DNA of 64,000 bases from positions 62,001-126,000 of the forward strand of contig CAJNDS010002711.1 in the NCBI GenBank assembly GCA_905221605.1, given 5' to 3'. The notes below the pieces were generated by a model that was given only the letters and a program-made list of their open reading frames with translations, ran no database searches and was not told where the DNA came from. How positions within the stretch are numbered: the stretch's first letter is position 1; each line of letters begins with the position of its first letter. Shown here one piece after another: positions 50,946-61,504 of the stretch. Origin of the DNA: Symbiodinium natans (Eukaryota; Sar; Dinophyceae; Suessiales; Symbiodiniaceae). Position numbers and translations under genes: made by a program.

Positions 50946-51333
50946 GGGGGGGTAGCCACCTAGGCAACCTTCGGGAAGCATAGCAACCCTTAGAAAGTAG
51001 GGAGCCTTGGGGAGTAGTGGGGAGTATCAGGGAACCTTGGGTTACGTACCTTCAATCCCCCTCCCTCAAGAACAGCGCTCTCGTAGCTTTGCCTTTTCGC
51101 ATGCTCAGGAACCCTGCAACCCCCTAAACCCTAACGCTAGACCCTAAACGACCCTAAGAGAGACACCCTTCCCTGTAAAAGACCCTAAGAAAGCCCTACG
51201 CACTCATTCCCTTTAAGTCCTCAAACAGCCTGGAGGAATCCCTGAGACTCTAAAACGTAACCCGAAACATCCTTCTTGAAACCCTAAATACCCCGAACAT
51301 ACACCCGAACCCTATAACCGGAAACCAGTAAAC

Positions 51334-51413
51334 CCTCGTGAACCCGGTTGCCGAGTACTCTGGCACATATTGGTGAGCTTCTTGGATTCTCTTGGTGCAA
51401 TGGTAGAGTGAGG
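51334..51413 (-). CDS. coding exon, unknown protein
   Basis: The minus frame reads KRIQEAHQYVPEYSATGFTR. Donor ACGAGG|GTTTACTGG; the acceptor may be CATTGCACCAAG, which would shorten it. An ATC trinucleotide run borders it upstream. Confidence 0.6.
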
Positions 51414-51524
51414 TCATCATCATCATCATCATACTTTTTAGAAACACCCTAAACCTTTTTGCCACTGGTCTGGTCCACCCTACACCTAAACCCTAAACCC
51501 TAAACGGCCCTAAACCCCCCAAAA

Positions 51525-51644
51525 ATGGCACGACGCAAGCCGTGCGCAAAAATGTCAGGCCTGGCCCACCGGGCCATTGTTCGCGAAGCGCGGCTCCCGG
51601 CTCCAGTGCGGGTTTTGCCGTTCATAGACAACCTCGCCGATCAG
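51525..51644. CDS. coding exon, strand undecided
   Basis: The plus strand has an ATG followed by 40 codons in phase (MARRKPCAKMSGLAHRAIVR) up to CAG|GTAGGGC. The minus strand reads GEVVYERQNPHWSREPRFAN. Both look like protein. The plus version would be a first coding exon. Confidence 0.55.
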
Positions 51645-52297
51645 GTAGGGCTTATAGGATTTGATTGCTTTTGACCTTTTTTTTGTTGGGGGGGGGGGGG
51701 GGGGGGAAAGTTAGGGGGGGGGTTAGGACTTTAGGATTTGGGGCTAGGGGTTTAGGGTTCAAGGTTTTGTTCCTGCCTCCCGCCTAGCAGCTGCAACTAA
51801 TAGCACTGCACTACTCCGCTCCCTATCCCGAGGCTCGACACAACCAAGCCGCAGAGCGGGCTGTGCTACCATCCATCGGGGTGATTGAAACTGTTGAGAG
51901 CAAAATGGTCTTTGGTCAAACTACCCAACCTCACCCACCCAACAACCGCATCAGAAGTCACTTCACACACACACACACACCCTCACACACATGCAATCAC
52001 CAAGCAGAATGAATGACGATGCTGCTTTGCAACAGCATTCCACAGGCTCGACGGTTCTTACCCCTAGAGCCCCGATGCATCACCCGCACGGAAACCACCA
52101 ACAAACGAGTATCGAAATTCTAGCCATTACGCCCGCTATTGTGCCAGCGAGCACCTCATCACAGCAATTCAAAAAACACGGGCACCAGTCGCCTTCGTCC
52201 TGGGATCACTGATCTCCCCCCATCCATTCAGATCAACAGCATGCAACACGGCCCAAGTGAAAGGTGCAGACGTCATGCAACACGTCTTAACACGCCT

Positions 52298-52397
52298 TCA
52301 AGACATGGCTCGAAAGTCGATAAACAGGTCTTGCAAGATATTCTGGTCTCTGGCGTCTTCTATAGAAAACCTCTTATCAAAATCTATAAGATTTGGG
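52298..52397 (-). CDS. terminal coding exon with stop
   Basis: The minus frame reads DKRFSIEDARDQNILQDLFI and ends DFRAMS before TGA; the lengths fit exactly from the acceptor TAGAATACTTAG. Acidic, helix-like. Confidence 0.8.
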
Positions 52398-52696
52398 CTA
52401 AGTATTCTACTAGGGCTCGAAAAAGTGCTCGCTGGTTTCGATCTCTTGTAACAACCATATGTGTTTCTTCGTGGCCTAACAATTCAACAACTTCATCGCC
52501 TGTGTACTTGTAGAATGGTATGCAGATAACATGCTAACACCAACCTCCCCCCTCTTCAAACCGCCCTAACATGCCACAAGCACTCCCCCCCCCCCCCCCC
52601 ACCCCCCGAAAAAAAGAAAAGAACTCTTCAGCCCAATGAATACCTTGGGCAAGAAAGTAGACCCAAAATTGGGATCCTATACCTATGCTACTACAA

Positions 52697-52830
52697 TCCA
52701 CATTTAAGGTATCTGGATCAGTTTGGGATCTCACCTCGTCCCCAAGACCTTGGGGACGAGGTGAAGACCCTAAATTGGGGTCATATGCCTATGCTACCAT
52801 TCCTGTTCAGGTATATGAACCCTAACCCCC
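52697..52830. mobile_element. two abutting family C half-elements
   Basis: ACCTCGTCCCCAAG and CTTGGGGACGAGGT meet head to head near 52745, flanked by GGTATCTGGATC and GGTATATGAACCC. Confidence 0.6.
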
Positions 52831-52862
52831 TTTGGCATCTGGCCTGCTGCCACTCTGCCAGG

Positions 52863-53027
52863 TGTCCCTAAACCTCTAAACCCCTAAAACCCCTAAAACC
52901 CCTAAAACCCCTAAACCCTACTCCCCTAAACCCCTAAACCCCTAAATCCCTAAATCCCTAATCCCTAAACCCTAAATCCCTAAACCCTAAACCCTAAACC
53001 CTAAACCCTAAACCCTAAACCCTAAAC
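52863..53027 (-). repeat. graded CCCTAAA array
   Basis: Runs CCCCTAAA(A), then CCCCTAAA, CCCTAAAT and finally plain CCCTAAA next to the exon. The order suggests local spread of variants. Confidence 0.95.
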
Positions 53028-53128
53028 CCTGTGGTCCCCGAAAGGCAGGGTTCTTCAAGCCCCAGGCGCCGCCGCGCGCAAAGCATCGCCCCAGGGTCCG
53101 GACAGAAGGCCAGACATGTCCAACTCGG
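53028..53128 (-). CDS. coding exon, unknown protein
   Basis: 33 codons plus split ends, reading GHVWPSVRTLGRCFARGGAW. Acceptor CGCAGTAGCAG, donor CCACAGG|GTTTAGGG. Another minus frame is open for part of the way but stops. Confidence 0.8.
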
Positions 53129-53328
53129 CTGCTACTGCGTCCCTAAACCCTAAACCCTAAACCCTAAACTTTAAACCCTAAGCCCTAAACCCTATGAATG
53201 GGACTGGGGTTGTAGTTTCGGGCTTGTAAGGCTTAAGGTTTGGGCTTGGCGGCTTGGTCTGTTTTAGGGCTACTTGTTCGTTTGCCACACGTCTTGCTGT
53301 CGGTGTTTTGTCGGCCTTTGTGTTTGGG

Positions 53329-53437
53329 TTCAGGGTTTAGGGTTAGGGTTAGGGTTTAGGGTTTAGGGTTTAGGGTTTAGGGGTTTAGGGGTTTAGGGTT
53401 TAGGGTTTAGGGCTTAGGGCTTAGGGTTTAGGGTTTT
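53329..53437 (+). repeat. TTTAGGG array beside the viral fossil
   Basis: Units with TTAGGG, TTTAGGGG and CTTAGGG variants, followed by T8 and CCCTCCTGCACAGCTGGGG. It marks the low side of the viral region. Confidence 0.95.
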
Positions 53438-53599
53438 TTTTTCCCTCCTGCACAGCTGGGGCGAATCCGCGTCGCAGGGCTGCTTCTGAGTACAAGTCGG
53501 CTAATCAGATCATTCCCCTGGAACGACTGCCTCTGCTCCCTTGAACACAAAGAACCAAGTCAATCTACACACCCCCAACCCAAGACAGTCGACCAGGTT

Positions 53600-54313
53600 C
53601 TATGTCCCTTCATGTCCCCCCTGACCATCTGTGCACAGGTCAGCGGACATGTCTCTCGGAATGGAAGCCGCGTGACCAGGTCGTTTGTTGTTGGTTGCAT
53701 TCAAAACAAGAGGTTGTTTGTGGTAATCAAAAAAGCTACCCGGAGACACTTCCGTTAGCGCCGTGGCCAGGGGATAGCCAAACTGAAAAGCGAAAAGTAG
53801 TAGCATTGATTTGCAGTATGCTTGTGAATCCGCGGTCCCCCCTCAGTATACATGCGGAAGCATGGAGGGGCAGAGCTCGCGTGGCGTAGCTCATTTTTGG
53901 GAGGTCAACAGTGGGTGCCATGCCACTGCTGGGCGTTAATTCGCCTGTCTCTGCGTGAGGAGTCTGGCTTTACCTGCCGATGGACTCAGCCCTTGCTCAA
54001 GGGGCCTACCACCATGACTCCACCTCCCACACCCACCCTGATACTGCTCGGGATCTGCTTCCCTTCGGGTAGGCGGGCTTTCGCGCGCTATCCGGCGGCA
54101 GTTGCCGGGGCCGTCGCTCATCAGAAGGTCGACCCAGTTCCAGGAATAGCGCTGTCCTAAAATTCCCGCACGCAGGTAGCGGTACTTCACTGTTAGTTGG
54201 CCACTGGCAGAAAGCATGGGGCTCGGTACCATGCTCAGGGCCCTCCATCTGGGCGTTGGCAGCGCCCAGATTTTCGATCTCCCGTCTGTTGCCTCGTTGG
54301 TGCCCGGTCATCA
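53600..54313 (-). pseudogene. decayed second viral reading frame
   Basis: An ATG at 54309-54311 overlaps the TGA of the preceding frame as TGATG, a stop-start layout used by several RNA viruses for a downstream gene. From there protein-like stretches lie in different frames (about 54311-54170, 54195-53937, 53905-53736, 53770-53600), one with the strand-like ATTFRFSVWLSPGH. A capsid is the usual neighbour, but no family signature is clear and the frame is broken at least twice. Confidence 0.35.
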
Positions 54314-56176
54314 GACCGGCGGTAGTACTGAGACATACCTTTGCACCAGGTCTTGGACGGTTCCTCGATCGTCCCCTTCGGTCTCTGTTATAGCGTCGAT
54401 AAGGCAGATTAAATCTTTTCGTGCCAGTTGTGTTTCTGCTGCAAGCGCTGCGAGCATTGCATCGGCGATTTCTGGGGATGTGTTTGCATTGGCCTTGTCT
54501 GCAAGATGCTTGTATACCGCCGTCATGCCCGTTATCCGATATCATGTAAATCAACTTGAGTTCCCACCACTCATATTTCCTTTTTGTTGTGATGATCGTG
54601 TCGTCTTTCAGCTGATGTTGATAAAATCGGAAAATGAGTGAATAGAAAGGAAACTGTAACGGGCACTGCTCACACATCATCATAATGGAGAGCATCTTGG
54701 TTGCTGCAGCTGTCAGGAATGGATCGTTCACATTGAATGTGACGGTAGCGGCAGCGAAGGTCTTCCTCAATTTTGGAAAGCTCCTCATGGCTTTTCCATC
54801 CTGGATCGGGACAAAGATGCGGCTGATGTACTCGATACGTTGCGATTTGTCGATGAGTTTTTCTGCGCTGACACGCCCGGTGCGGTCCTGTGGCTCTAAG
54901 CTCATCCCAGCAAGCGTATACATAAACGAGGTCATCACACCGAGGGATTCACGGGCATCCTTGTTCTTCTTATCTTTTGTTTCGAACCTCTGAATGAATG
55001 CCCACCTGAATCCCTTGACTCTGTCGTCACCCTCGCCATTGAGGAATTCCGAATCCTCTTTTGTGACATGTTGCCCCTTGGATACTCGAGTGATGGTGTC
55101 AGCTAGGCGCTCCGCCTTGGCTGCTACCCTCTCCAAGACGTCTTTGATGAACTGTGGTTCATCAATGAGATGGGTGAGGTAATCGAGGACTTCCTCTAAC
55201 GAGTACTGCCTCATGTCCCACATCGAAAAGATGCTCTCCAGGGCGAAGTCAATCGCGCGATCGACTGTCCAATTGATGGCAAAGTTGCCCACGGACGTTA
55301 GCCCATCCCCAGAGTGTCTGATGAGGACCTCTGTGAGGAGTGTGATCGTGTCGAATAACACCCGATCCCTCTTTTTCCACCTCGCCTTGTCAACGTTCTT
55401 GAAGTCATATGCATCCGGGAACTTCTTTATGATTGCCTTCACGATCGCCTCTTCTATGATCCGCCGGAGTCCGGGTTTGTCTGTGTCCCCGGTGCACTTG
55501 TCCGTGACGGACGAGTCAAAGCTGCCGAAGTCCGTCGAGGCGAACCCGCCTGCCTTGTAGTCATTGAAGAATTGGCGGATCCGCTCGGAGACCCCGCTGT
55601 TGTCGGTCCCCTTTATACTCCGGTGGACGAAGTAAGGTAATCGGAAAAACATTTGCTCGATTGTTTTGTTCATCAGCGATGAGGCCGCGGTGCCTTGCGG
55701 ACCTGTATGCTGTATCAACCGAGGCTTGATTTTTCCGAGTGCCTCATTCGGCTTCACGAACGCTTTGGACGGAGGAAATTTCGGCAGTTCAGTTCCTGAC
55801 GCCGCCTCGTAGTTGTCCTTTTTCATTTGTTCTGTGAAGCTTCCCGGTGCTATATCGTCGATGATCTTGTGGATGGGAAATATTGACTTCCCGTGAAGTT
55901 CCGAGACGATTTCACTTTGTGGGATGTCCATCACCTCTGTGTCACACCTTTTAATCTTCTCTTCATCAATGTCCAATATCGCTGGTATGACACGGCTTAT
56001 CACAGCATGGACGGCGCGCCTGATAAGTTCGCATGGATTACCAATTTGGTTTTTGAATGCGACTGACTTGTATTCGAATTCGGCATACTTTTCTGCGTAA
56101 TGCCTGTTTCCGATGCCAGCTATCGCATTCTCATGCGAATTGCATGCCACATGGATCTTGGAGACATCCTCACAGA
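54006..56176 (-). pseudogene. endogenous RNA-virus RNA-dependent RNA polymerase, broken
   Basis: An intronless minus frame is open from the array edge at 56176 to 54006. Counting from the GTG codon at 56148-56150, it has a basic motif F (IKPRLI, residues 141-146), motif A STDFGSFDSSV with D207 and D212, motif B SGDGLTSVGN (280-289) with N293, motif C GEGDDR with the GDD at 374-376 (55023-55031), and a motif E-like EYISRIFVPIQDG (440-452) followed by SFPKLRKTFA. The pattern fits palm-fold polymerases of positive-strand RNA viruses, tombus/noda-like rather than reverse transcriptases. The span between motifs B and C is unusually long (about 85 residues). There is no start Met: the N-terminal part is cut by telomere repeats. 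After about residue 535 the frame turns Arg-rich while an overlapping frame at 54311-54526 (one base displaced) is protein-like, so a frameshift is inferred near 54530. It sits among intron-rich DNA and is not a functional gene. Confidence 0.88.
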
Positions 56177-56264
56177 GGTTTAGGGTTTAGGGTTTAGGGT
56201 TTAGGGTTTAGGGTTTAGGGTTTGGGGTTTGGGGTTTGGGGTTTGGGGTTTGGGGTTTAGGGTG
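56177..56264 (+). repeat. TTTAGGG then TTTGGGG array truncating the viral frame
   Basis: Six TTTAGGG units followed by six TTTGGGG units. The viral frame runs into the first units and stops there. Confidence 0.95.
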
Positions 56265-56369
56265 GTTTGGGAGGCTGCAGGGGGTTTTGGGATGTATCAC
56301 AGGACTCTTTGATTGTAGGGACAAGATGGACTTAAGGGTATATGGCTCGAATATTCTCGAAGAGCTTGA

Positions 56370-56480
56370 TGATCCATAACCTTGAAAGCAGTCTAGCTTA
56401 TATGGGATTGTAGAAGTATAGAGTGTATGATCTGTATACCCGAATGGGAATCATAGTAGTATAGGGTATGATCCCAATTT
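56370..56480. mobile_element. family C element, diverged
   Basis: GATCCATAACCTTGAAAG on the left, ATAGGGTATGATCCCAATTT on the right. Confidence 0.5.
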
Positions 56481-56598
56481 TTCAGGGAAGGTGTCTGCGT
56501 CCAGTTCCTTCTTGGAGCGAGCAGACATACTGAAATAGCTTCACTTTGGAGGTTTAAGGCTTAGTGAAAGGAGTCTTGCGCTTCGTGCCAGCTTTCAG

Positions 56599-56891
56599 GA
56601 AGAAGGCTGCCGCAAAGAACGTACACCTTGCAGAAATTCATGAGGTTCACGACAGAACAAAAAGCCCGCAAGAGAAAACGGAAGGGGAGTTTCAGGGTGC
56701 TTGAACTTAAGCCTAAACCTCCCGAGGTTAAGGTTCTGTCAAGGGTGGTGCTGTCGGAAGAGGCACTTGTGGCGCCGCAGATGACAGCAGCATCTTCCAC
56801 ATGTGGCCTGCGTAAGAGTTTAACTTTGCTCGGCTGTAGGTTCGGAATGGACATACAGCTTCAGTCGTTCATGTACCTAGGAAGAGCCTAA
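56599..56891 (+). CDS. long terminal coding exon, basic
   Basis: 97 codons including TAA, in phase from acceptor CGTGCCAGCTTTCAG. It contains RTYTLQKFMRFTTEQKARKR and KPKPPEVKVLSRVVLSEEAL. The strongly basic N-terminal half suggests RNA or DNA binding, family unknown. The minus strand is also open for 97 codons, the main doubt. Confidence 0.5.
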
Positions 56892-57178
56892 GGGGTCTGG
56901 AAGGACTTATCCAGACAAAAACAACCCAAAAAAAGGGCTGATAGCAGCGTAGCACAATGCACGCACCCTGAAACTTTCAACCCTGTTGCATCCAAGAGCT
57001 TGGTCTGCATGCCTTGCAGTGACACGCTCACAAGCCCCATACCCTATAAACCCGAAATCGGGAATAGCCCAAGACGAGTGGTGTTTGCTTATCAGGTTAT
57101 GCCTGAAGGTGACGGACTTTCCAAGAAGGTTGTCTGCCTGAGAGTCGGACACAGGGATCAGGGTTTGCGGTTTAGGGA

Positions 57179-57365
57179 TTAGGGATGTTGGGCTTTCCTG
57201 AAACAGGGTTGCACCCTATTTGGGGCTACGTGGGGGTTCCTGTTGTAAGGTTTTGTTGACCTTCGCGGTATAGGGGCTGGGGCAGGTATGGGCAACTCCC
57301 ACATTTTTTCGAAGCTGGAGAACTTGAACGAAAATGTCCGACGGCGGGCGGTTTTCATGAACTCC
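57179..57365 (-). CDS. terminal coding exon with stop
   Basis: 61 codons and TAA fit exactly from acceptor GCACACCCTGCAAG. It contains SSFEKMWELPIPAPAPIPRR and ends in a basic, Pro/Asn-rich tail. Confidence 0.75.
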
Positions 57366-57684
57366 CTTGCAGGGTGTGCAGAAAGCGAAACCACACATGC
57401 ACTGGTGTTGTCTTCCTATGGCATCACTTCACATCACTGAGGCAACTCCCCAATCGTAATCCCGGCTTGCTTCAAGAGCAAACCAAAAAAGCCTAAAACC
57501 CTAAACCCTAAACCCTAAAGGTGAGTGCTAAGCACTCTAAGGATGGATCCGAAGTCTGGGCCGTTGTAATGTCTAGTGTATATATTTAACCAGTAAGGTT
57601 TACGGTTTCTGGCTTATGACTCACCTTTGGGCTTCTGCTGGGCTTGTACTTCTCCCAAAGGCTTAATATTCTGTCTGCGTGCCA

Positions 57685-57793
57685 AGTCCAAAATGAACCC
57701 TAAAAGGGTTTATGGCTCATATGCCTGACTTGGAACTGTTTGTAGAATGGAGTACATCACCCCAATTGTAGGGCTAATCCGGTCTCCAAGGAG
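57685..57793. mobile_element. inverted-repeat element, family C
   Basis: CAAGTCCAAAATGAACCC on the left, CACCCCAATTGTAGGGCTAA on the right, ending CCGGTCTCCAAGG. Confidence 0.7.
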
Positions 57794-58130
57794 TTGATAT
57801 GAAACAGTCTTGAGGTTCCTGCGCTACACCGACTTATTAGAGTTTCTGGCGCCTGACGGAGGGCTCAAGCGAAGCCTGAGTGCGCGTAGGGTTTGCGGCG
57901 TTTACGGTTTAGCGTTTAGGGTTGAGTCGGGCCGACCCACCATCACCCCCTGGGACTTCTCTTACGCAGCGTTCTCAACTCAGGTCTTCGAAAGAGGCCT
58001 CGTGACATGAAGAATGCGAATCACAGGTCGCAGGGCCGACGGAAGGCACGACTCCGCAATCTGAAATCTGCTTTGGCAAGTTCAGGCCACTTCTGGATGG
58101 ACCCGGGCTGTTCCCATTATCTCACCTAAC

Positions 58131-58215
58131 TTGGGATGTCCCCTTATACTAAGAGTCCTTCATGGGGATTCTAGTACCCTCCCAAGGACTGTTAGTATAA
58201 GGGGGAACATCCCAA
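58131..58215. mobile_element. family B element with perfect 8-bp target duplication
   Basis: 85 bp from TTGGGATGTCCCCTTATACT to GTATAAGGGGGAACATCCCA. CACCTAAC flanks it at 58123-58130 and 58216-58223. Shortest intact copy; arms nearly identical. Confidence 0.85.
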
Positions 58216-58339
58216 CACCTAACCCCCCCCCCCCCCCCCTGGTGTCAGAGAAGGCATCTCGGCACCAAAAAAAAAGTGCCTTTTCTTACTCCCTTGACCC
58301 GATGCCACTGGGATGGAAATTCTGCGCTCTTCTCGGGCC

Positions 58340-58442
58340 TAGCTAGAACCTACTCTTTTTGTAGTATTGCTCTAAAAACTCTTATAGGATCCTTAGGTAA
58401 CCTACAAAAAACGAGTAGGTTTTGGGGTTCTTGAGGCTACAA
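58340..58442. mobile_element. inverted-repeat element, family A
   Basis: AGAACCTACTCTTTTTGTAG on the left and CTACAAAAAACGAGTAGG with GGGGTTCTTGAGG on the right; well-preserved arms. Confidence 0.75.
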
Positions 58443-58563
58443 CTCCTTTTCAATGGATGCCGTTTGCTAAGGCAGCTTGGCGCAGCTGAGGTTGCTGGGC
58501 GCAGGCTGCGCAGAGGTCGTGGTCACAGAGGTCCTGGGATGTTGCGGTCCATGCATAATATGC

Positions 58564-58654
58564 CTTTGAGGACCGAATGAACCCTAAAAGGGCTTTGGGG
58601 GTGGTTCAGATACCTAAATAGGGATTCTAGGATATTCTAGGTATAGTAGTATAG
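58564..58654. mobile_element. family C element, partial
   Basis: GAGGACCGAATGAACCCTAA on the left; right end reduced to ATAGTAGTATAGGGTC. Confidence 0.6.
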
Positions 58655-59458
58655 GGTCATCTGTGGTAAGTTGAGGCCATCCCTGGCTTACCATCCCAGC
58701 GGCAAACGGGGGGGGGGGGGGGGTGCTGATGCTTCTCTGACACAGGGGCCATGCATGCTGCATGGAAGCCCGAGTCCATCTTGAATTCAGAGAACTCTGA
58801 GCCCGAACTTGCCTTGCAAACTTGCAGATTGCCGCAGAGTCGCGCACCGGAGACCCTGCGATCCCGGTTGAAGTGGTCGCTCGCAGTTGTCACATTCCAT
58901 CCTCGAGCTATGTCGAGGTATGTCAAGAAACCGCCTGAAATCTGCGCATTCCCAAGGCGAAAGGCCCCGGCGCGAGAGCTTCCGCGAACGAACCCTCGAA
59001 CCTTCTACTTGACATATGCATGATGGAGGCGTGGTGTGCTCTGCTCTGCGGTTTTGCAAGAAACGAAAAATGGACTTTCGCCTGCTGCAGTTTAGATTCT
59101 GCTGGGGGTTGAGTTAGAGCTCTGAGCAAGCCAGGAAATTTAAGCACCAAAAGTGTGGGCCTGGCTTTCAAACCGCCCGAATGGCCCTGAACACGCACAG
59201 CACACGGCCAAATACCAACATCCCAACCCCTGTAGAATTTATCGAAGGGTTTACGACTTGATATTCCTAATCAGGAAATTTTTTGTGTAGGGTAGATGAC
59301 CCCAGTTTTAGGGTCACTCAGCACTGCTGACTGAGGCTCGAGCATCCTGGGGCAGCTTTAGGAAAGAGCTGTTCTGAGAAATTACAGGTCCCCAAGCCCT
59401 AAGCCCTAAACAGGAAACCCTAAACCCTAAACCCTAAACTCTAAACCCTAAACCCGCA

Positions 59459-59556
59459 GCCCTTGGAATGGAAATTCTGCTGGAGTGCCCTGGCTGCGCG
59501 ATGGCGGGGCCCATCGGATGCATCTGGGGGCAGGTCTTCGCTACCTTCAATGGCGG
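59459..59556 (+). CDS. coding exon, strand uncertain
   Basis: Plus reading EILLECPGCAMAGPIGCIWG, acceptor CTAAACCCGCAG supplied by the array, donor AATGGCGG|GTTTAGGG. Minus reading PQMHPMGPAIAQPGHSSRIS is possible too. It lies between CCCTAAA and TTTAGGG. Confidence 0.5.
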
Positions 59557-59629
59557 GTTTAGGGTTTAGGGTTTAGGGTTTAGGGTAACAGTGGGGCCAA
59601 AGGGTGTCAGCTTCTTCAGGTAGTTCCGT

Positions 59630-59715
59630 AACCATTATTGTAATACGGGCACCTTTTTTATGGGTTGGTTACTTTATAAGGGAACCCAGATCCAAAAACA
59701 AGTGTAAAAAGGGTA
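59630..59715. mobile_element. inverted-repeat element, family G
   Basis: Relative of 50862-50945. GGGCACCTTTTTTATG faces GTAAAAAGGGTACC. Confidence 0.6.
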
Positions 59716-60780
59716 CCACTGGGCAACCAGGGCTTGAGGTTTGAGGGCTTTGGGGTGTTTGGATGCGGGGAAAACCGCACAATACCAGTTGATGGAACTT
59801 GCTTCTGCTGCCCGGTGTTGTAGTCAGCAGGGCCCGGGCCAGTCTGAGTCAGCCTTGGGCAAACTTCGGGCGCCCGATTGGCGGACACAGCTACACAACT
59901 GACTAGATGAACAACGCCCAGATACCTCGTGGTATGCGCATGCGTAGAGGATCTCAATTTATATCATGTCGGGGTTCACATGAAACTCGGACCCCCCCCC
60001 CTCCCAAGGAGAGAAACCGTGTACTGTCTTTTGCTGCTTGCTTGCTTTTTTGCATGCAGGGCCTCTGTACGACAAGATTGAGGCGCCCCCCCTGCTGAAT
60101 CGGCACCCTTGGAAGACCCTGAAATGCCGTCCGAGGCATGGGAAAACAAAATCAGAACCCAAGTGAGAAACTTTTGAGAACATACCCCAGAGTTCTGGTC
60201 TGCGGTGGGCTTCTGCCCAAACCCTCGAAACCTAGGTGTACTTCGACAGCTGCTCCCCTGTTCCCGGTTCTAGCCCAAGAAGCTGGTGGTATCTGGGCAG
60301 CCTGGAACCTCGCAACACATTGCGACACGTTGGTAGCTGAAGCGTTGTTTAATTACCTGCGCCAAGCCGAAACCCAATCATCCCTTCGCCCCCCCCCCCC
60401 CCCCCATCCCCCATCCCCCACATAGGTACTCATCAACATCTGGGCATTGGGTGCCGTGCAGCGGGATCTGCGGGCTTCTTTTCATGCAGGGTCCCTGTTG
60501 CGAACTACTGAACGATATGATTGCTAGATATTGTTAGCCATGCCCTTCACTTCAAAAGAACTCGAAGTCAAAACCCTCAAACCTCGGTGGAACCTCGGGT
60601 GCGGGGTGTCGGGTTTCGGGCTTCTGTCTGCAACAGCAGGCCACATGGTTCAGGGTGTGCGGGTGAAAGGCAGTAAAGCATGGTTTCGGCATTGTGCCGA
60701 TGCTCCACACTCGAACCTGAACCCAGAAAAGCCACACCTCTGGGAGGGAGAGTACTCCATCAAAGCTTGCTGGCCCTGGC

Positions 60781-61400
60781 TACCGCGAGCTTCGAGCCAA
60801 TCTTGAGGGTTTATAGAGTTTAGAGCTTCGGGTGTCGTGAGCTCAGTATGCTGAGCTTGCCGGGAGGCGGTGCCGCGGCGGGCATGGCATACGCAGGCGC
60901 GACCCTTTGGACAAGATTTTGGTGAGGGGCACGTCCCACCCGACACACTTTCTCCACTCACCAAAAGGTGTCCCATGCTAAGCCATAACTCCCGGACCCC
61001 AGCCCACCTTTTGGTCAGCTATGATTACAAGCGCCGGGGGGGGTGCAATCCAGACCTCCGGAGACACGAGAGTTGAGAGCTAGGAAGTGAAAAAGGAAGC
61101 ATGGCCACTTCCCCTTACCAAGGGAGTATGGGGATCTTAGAGTCAGATGACACGGAGAGGTTCATGGTACCATGACATGAATACCTTGGGGACCTAATGA
61201 ACCCTAAAATTTCGGTTCATATACCTTATGATCCCTAAAATTTCGGTTCATATAATTGCCCTACTACTATTAAGGTATATGAACCGTAAACCCGTTTAGG
61301 GTTCATCTGGTCCTTACACCTCGCGCGCAAGCCGCCTTTGTTCCTTAGTCATCCTCGTGTCTTTGGGCTTCCTGGGTTTCTTGGGCTTCAGGTTTGCTTA
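60781..61400 (+). repeat. segmental duplication, copy 1
   Basis: Shares AGCTTCGAGCCAATCTTGAG, GGCGGTGCCGCGGCGGGCAT, GCATACGCAGGCGCG, TCCCATGCTAAGCC, GACACGGAGAGGTTCATG and CATCCTCGTGTCTTTGGG, in order, with copy 2. Confidence 0.8.
61186..61315. mobile_element. family C element present only in duplication copy 1
   Basis: CCTTGGGGACCTAATGAACC to TTTAGGGTTCATCTGGTCC. The corresponding place in copy 2 (about 62190-62220) has no element, giving an empty site. Confidence 0.75.
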
Positions 61401-61504
61401 CCGACAGGTCCATTCATGCCCGAAAACTTCCAACAAGCTCTCACCTCCCAGAGTTCTGGGTTTCTTCGGGCTCGGTTTCGGCTTGCTCGTAGAAGCTACA
61501 AGTA

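Noticed and set aside
52139-52513. Plus-strand frame of 124 codons
   Set aside because: It begins at GTG and overlaps the minus exon at 52298-52397, which has an acceptor, exact length and a stop.
54006-54530. The Arg-rich last part of the open frame as the real polymerase C-terminus
   Set aside because: Composition changes abruptly, and the overlapping frame is far more protein-like, so this part is read through a frameshift.
54685-55560. Plus-strand frames over the viral polymerase
   Set aside because: Antisense shadows of the minus frame that holds all the polymerase motifs.
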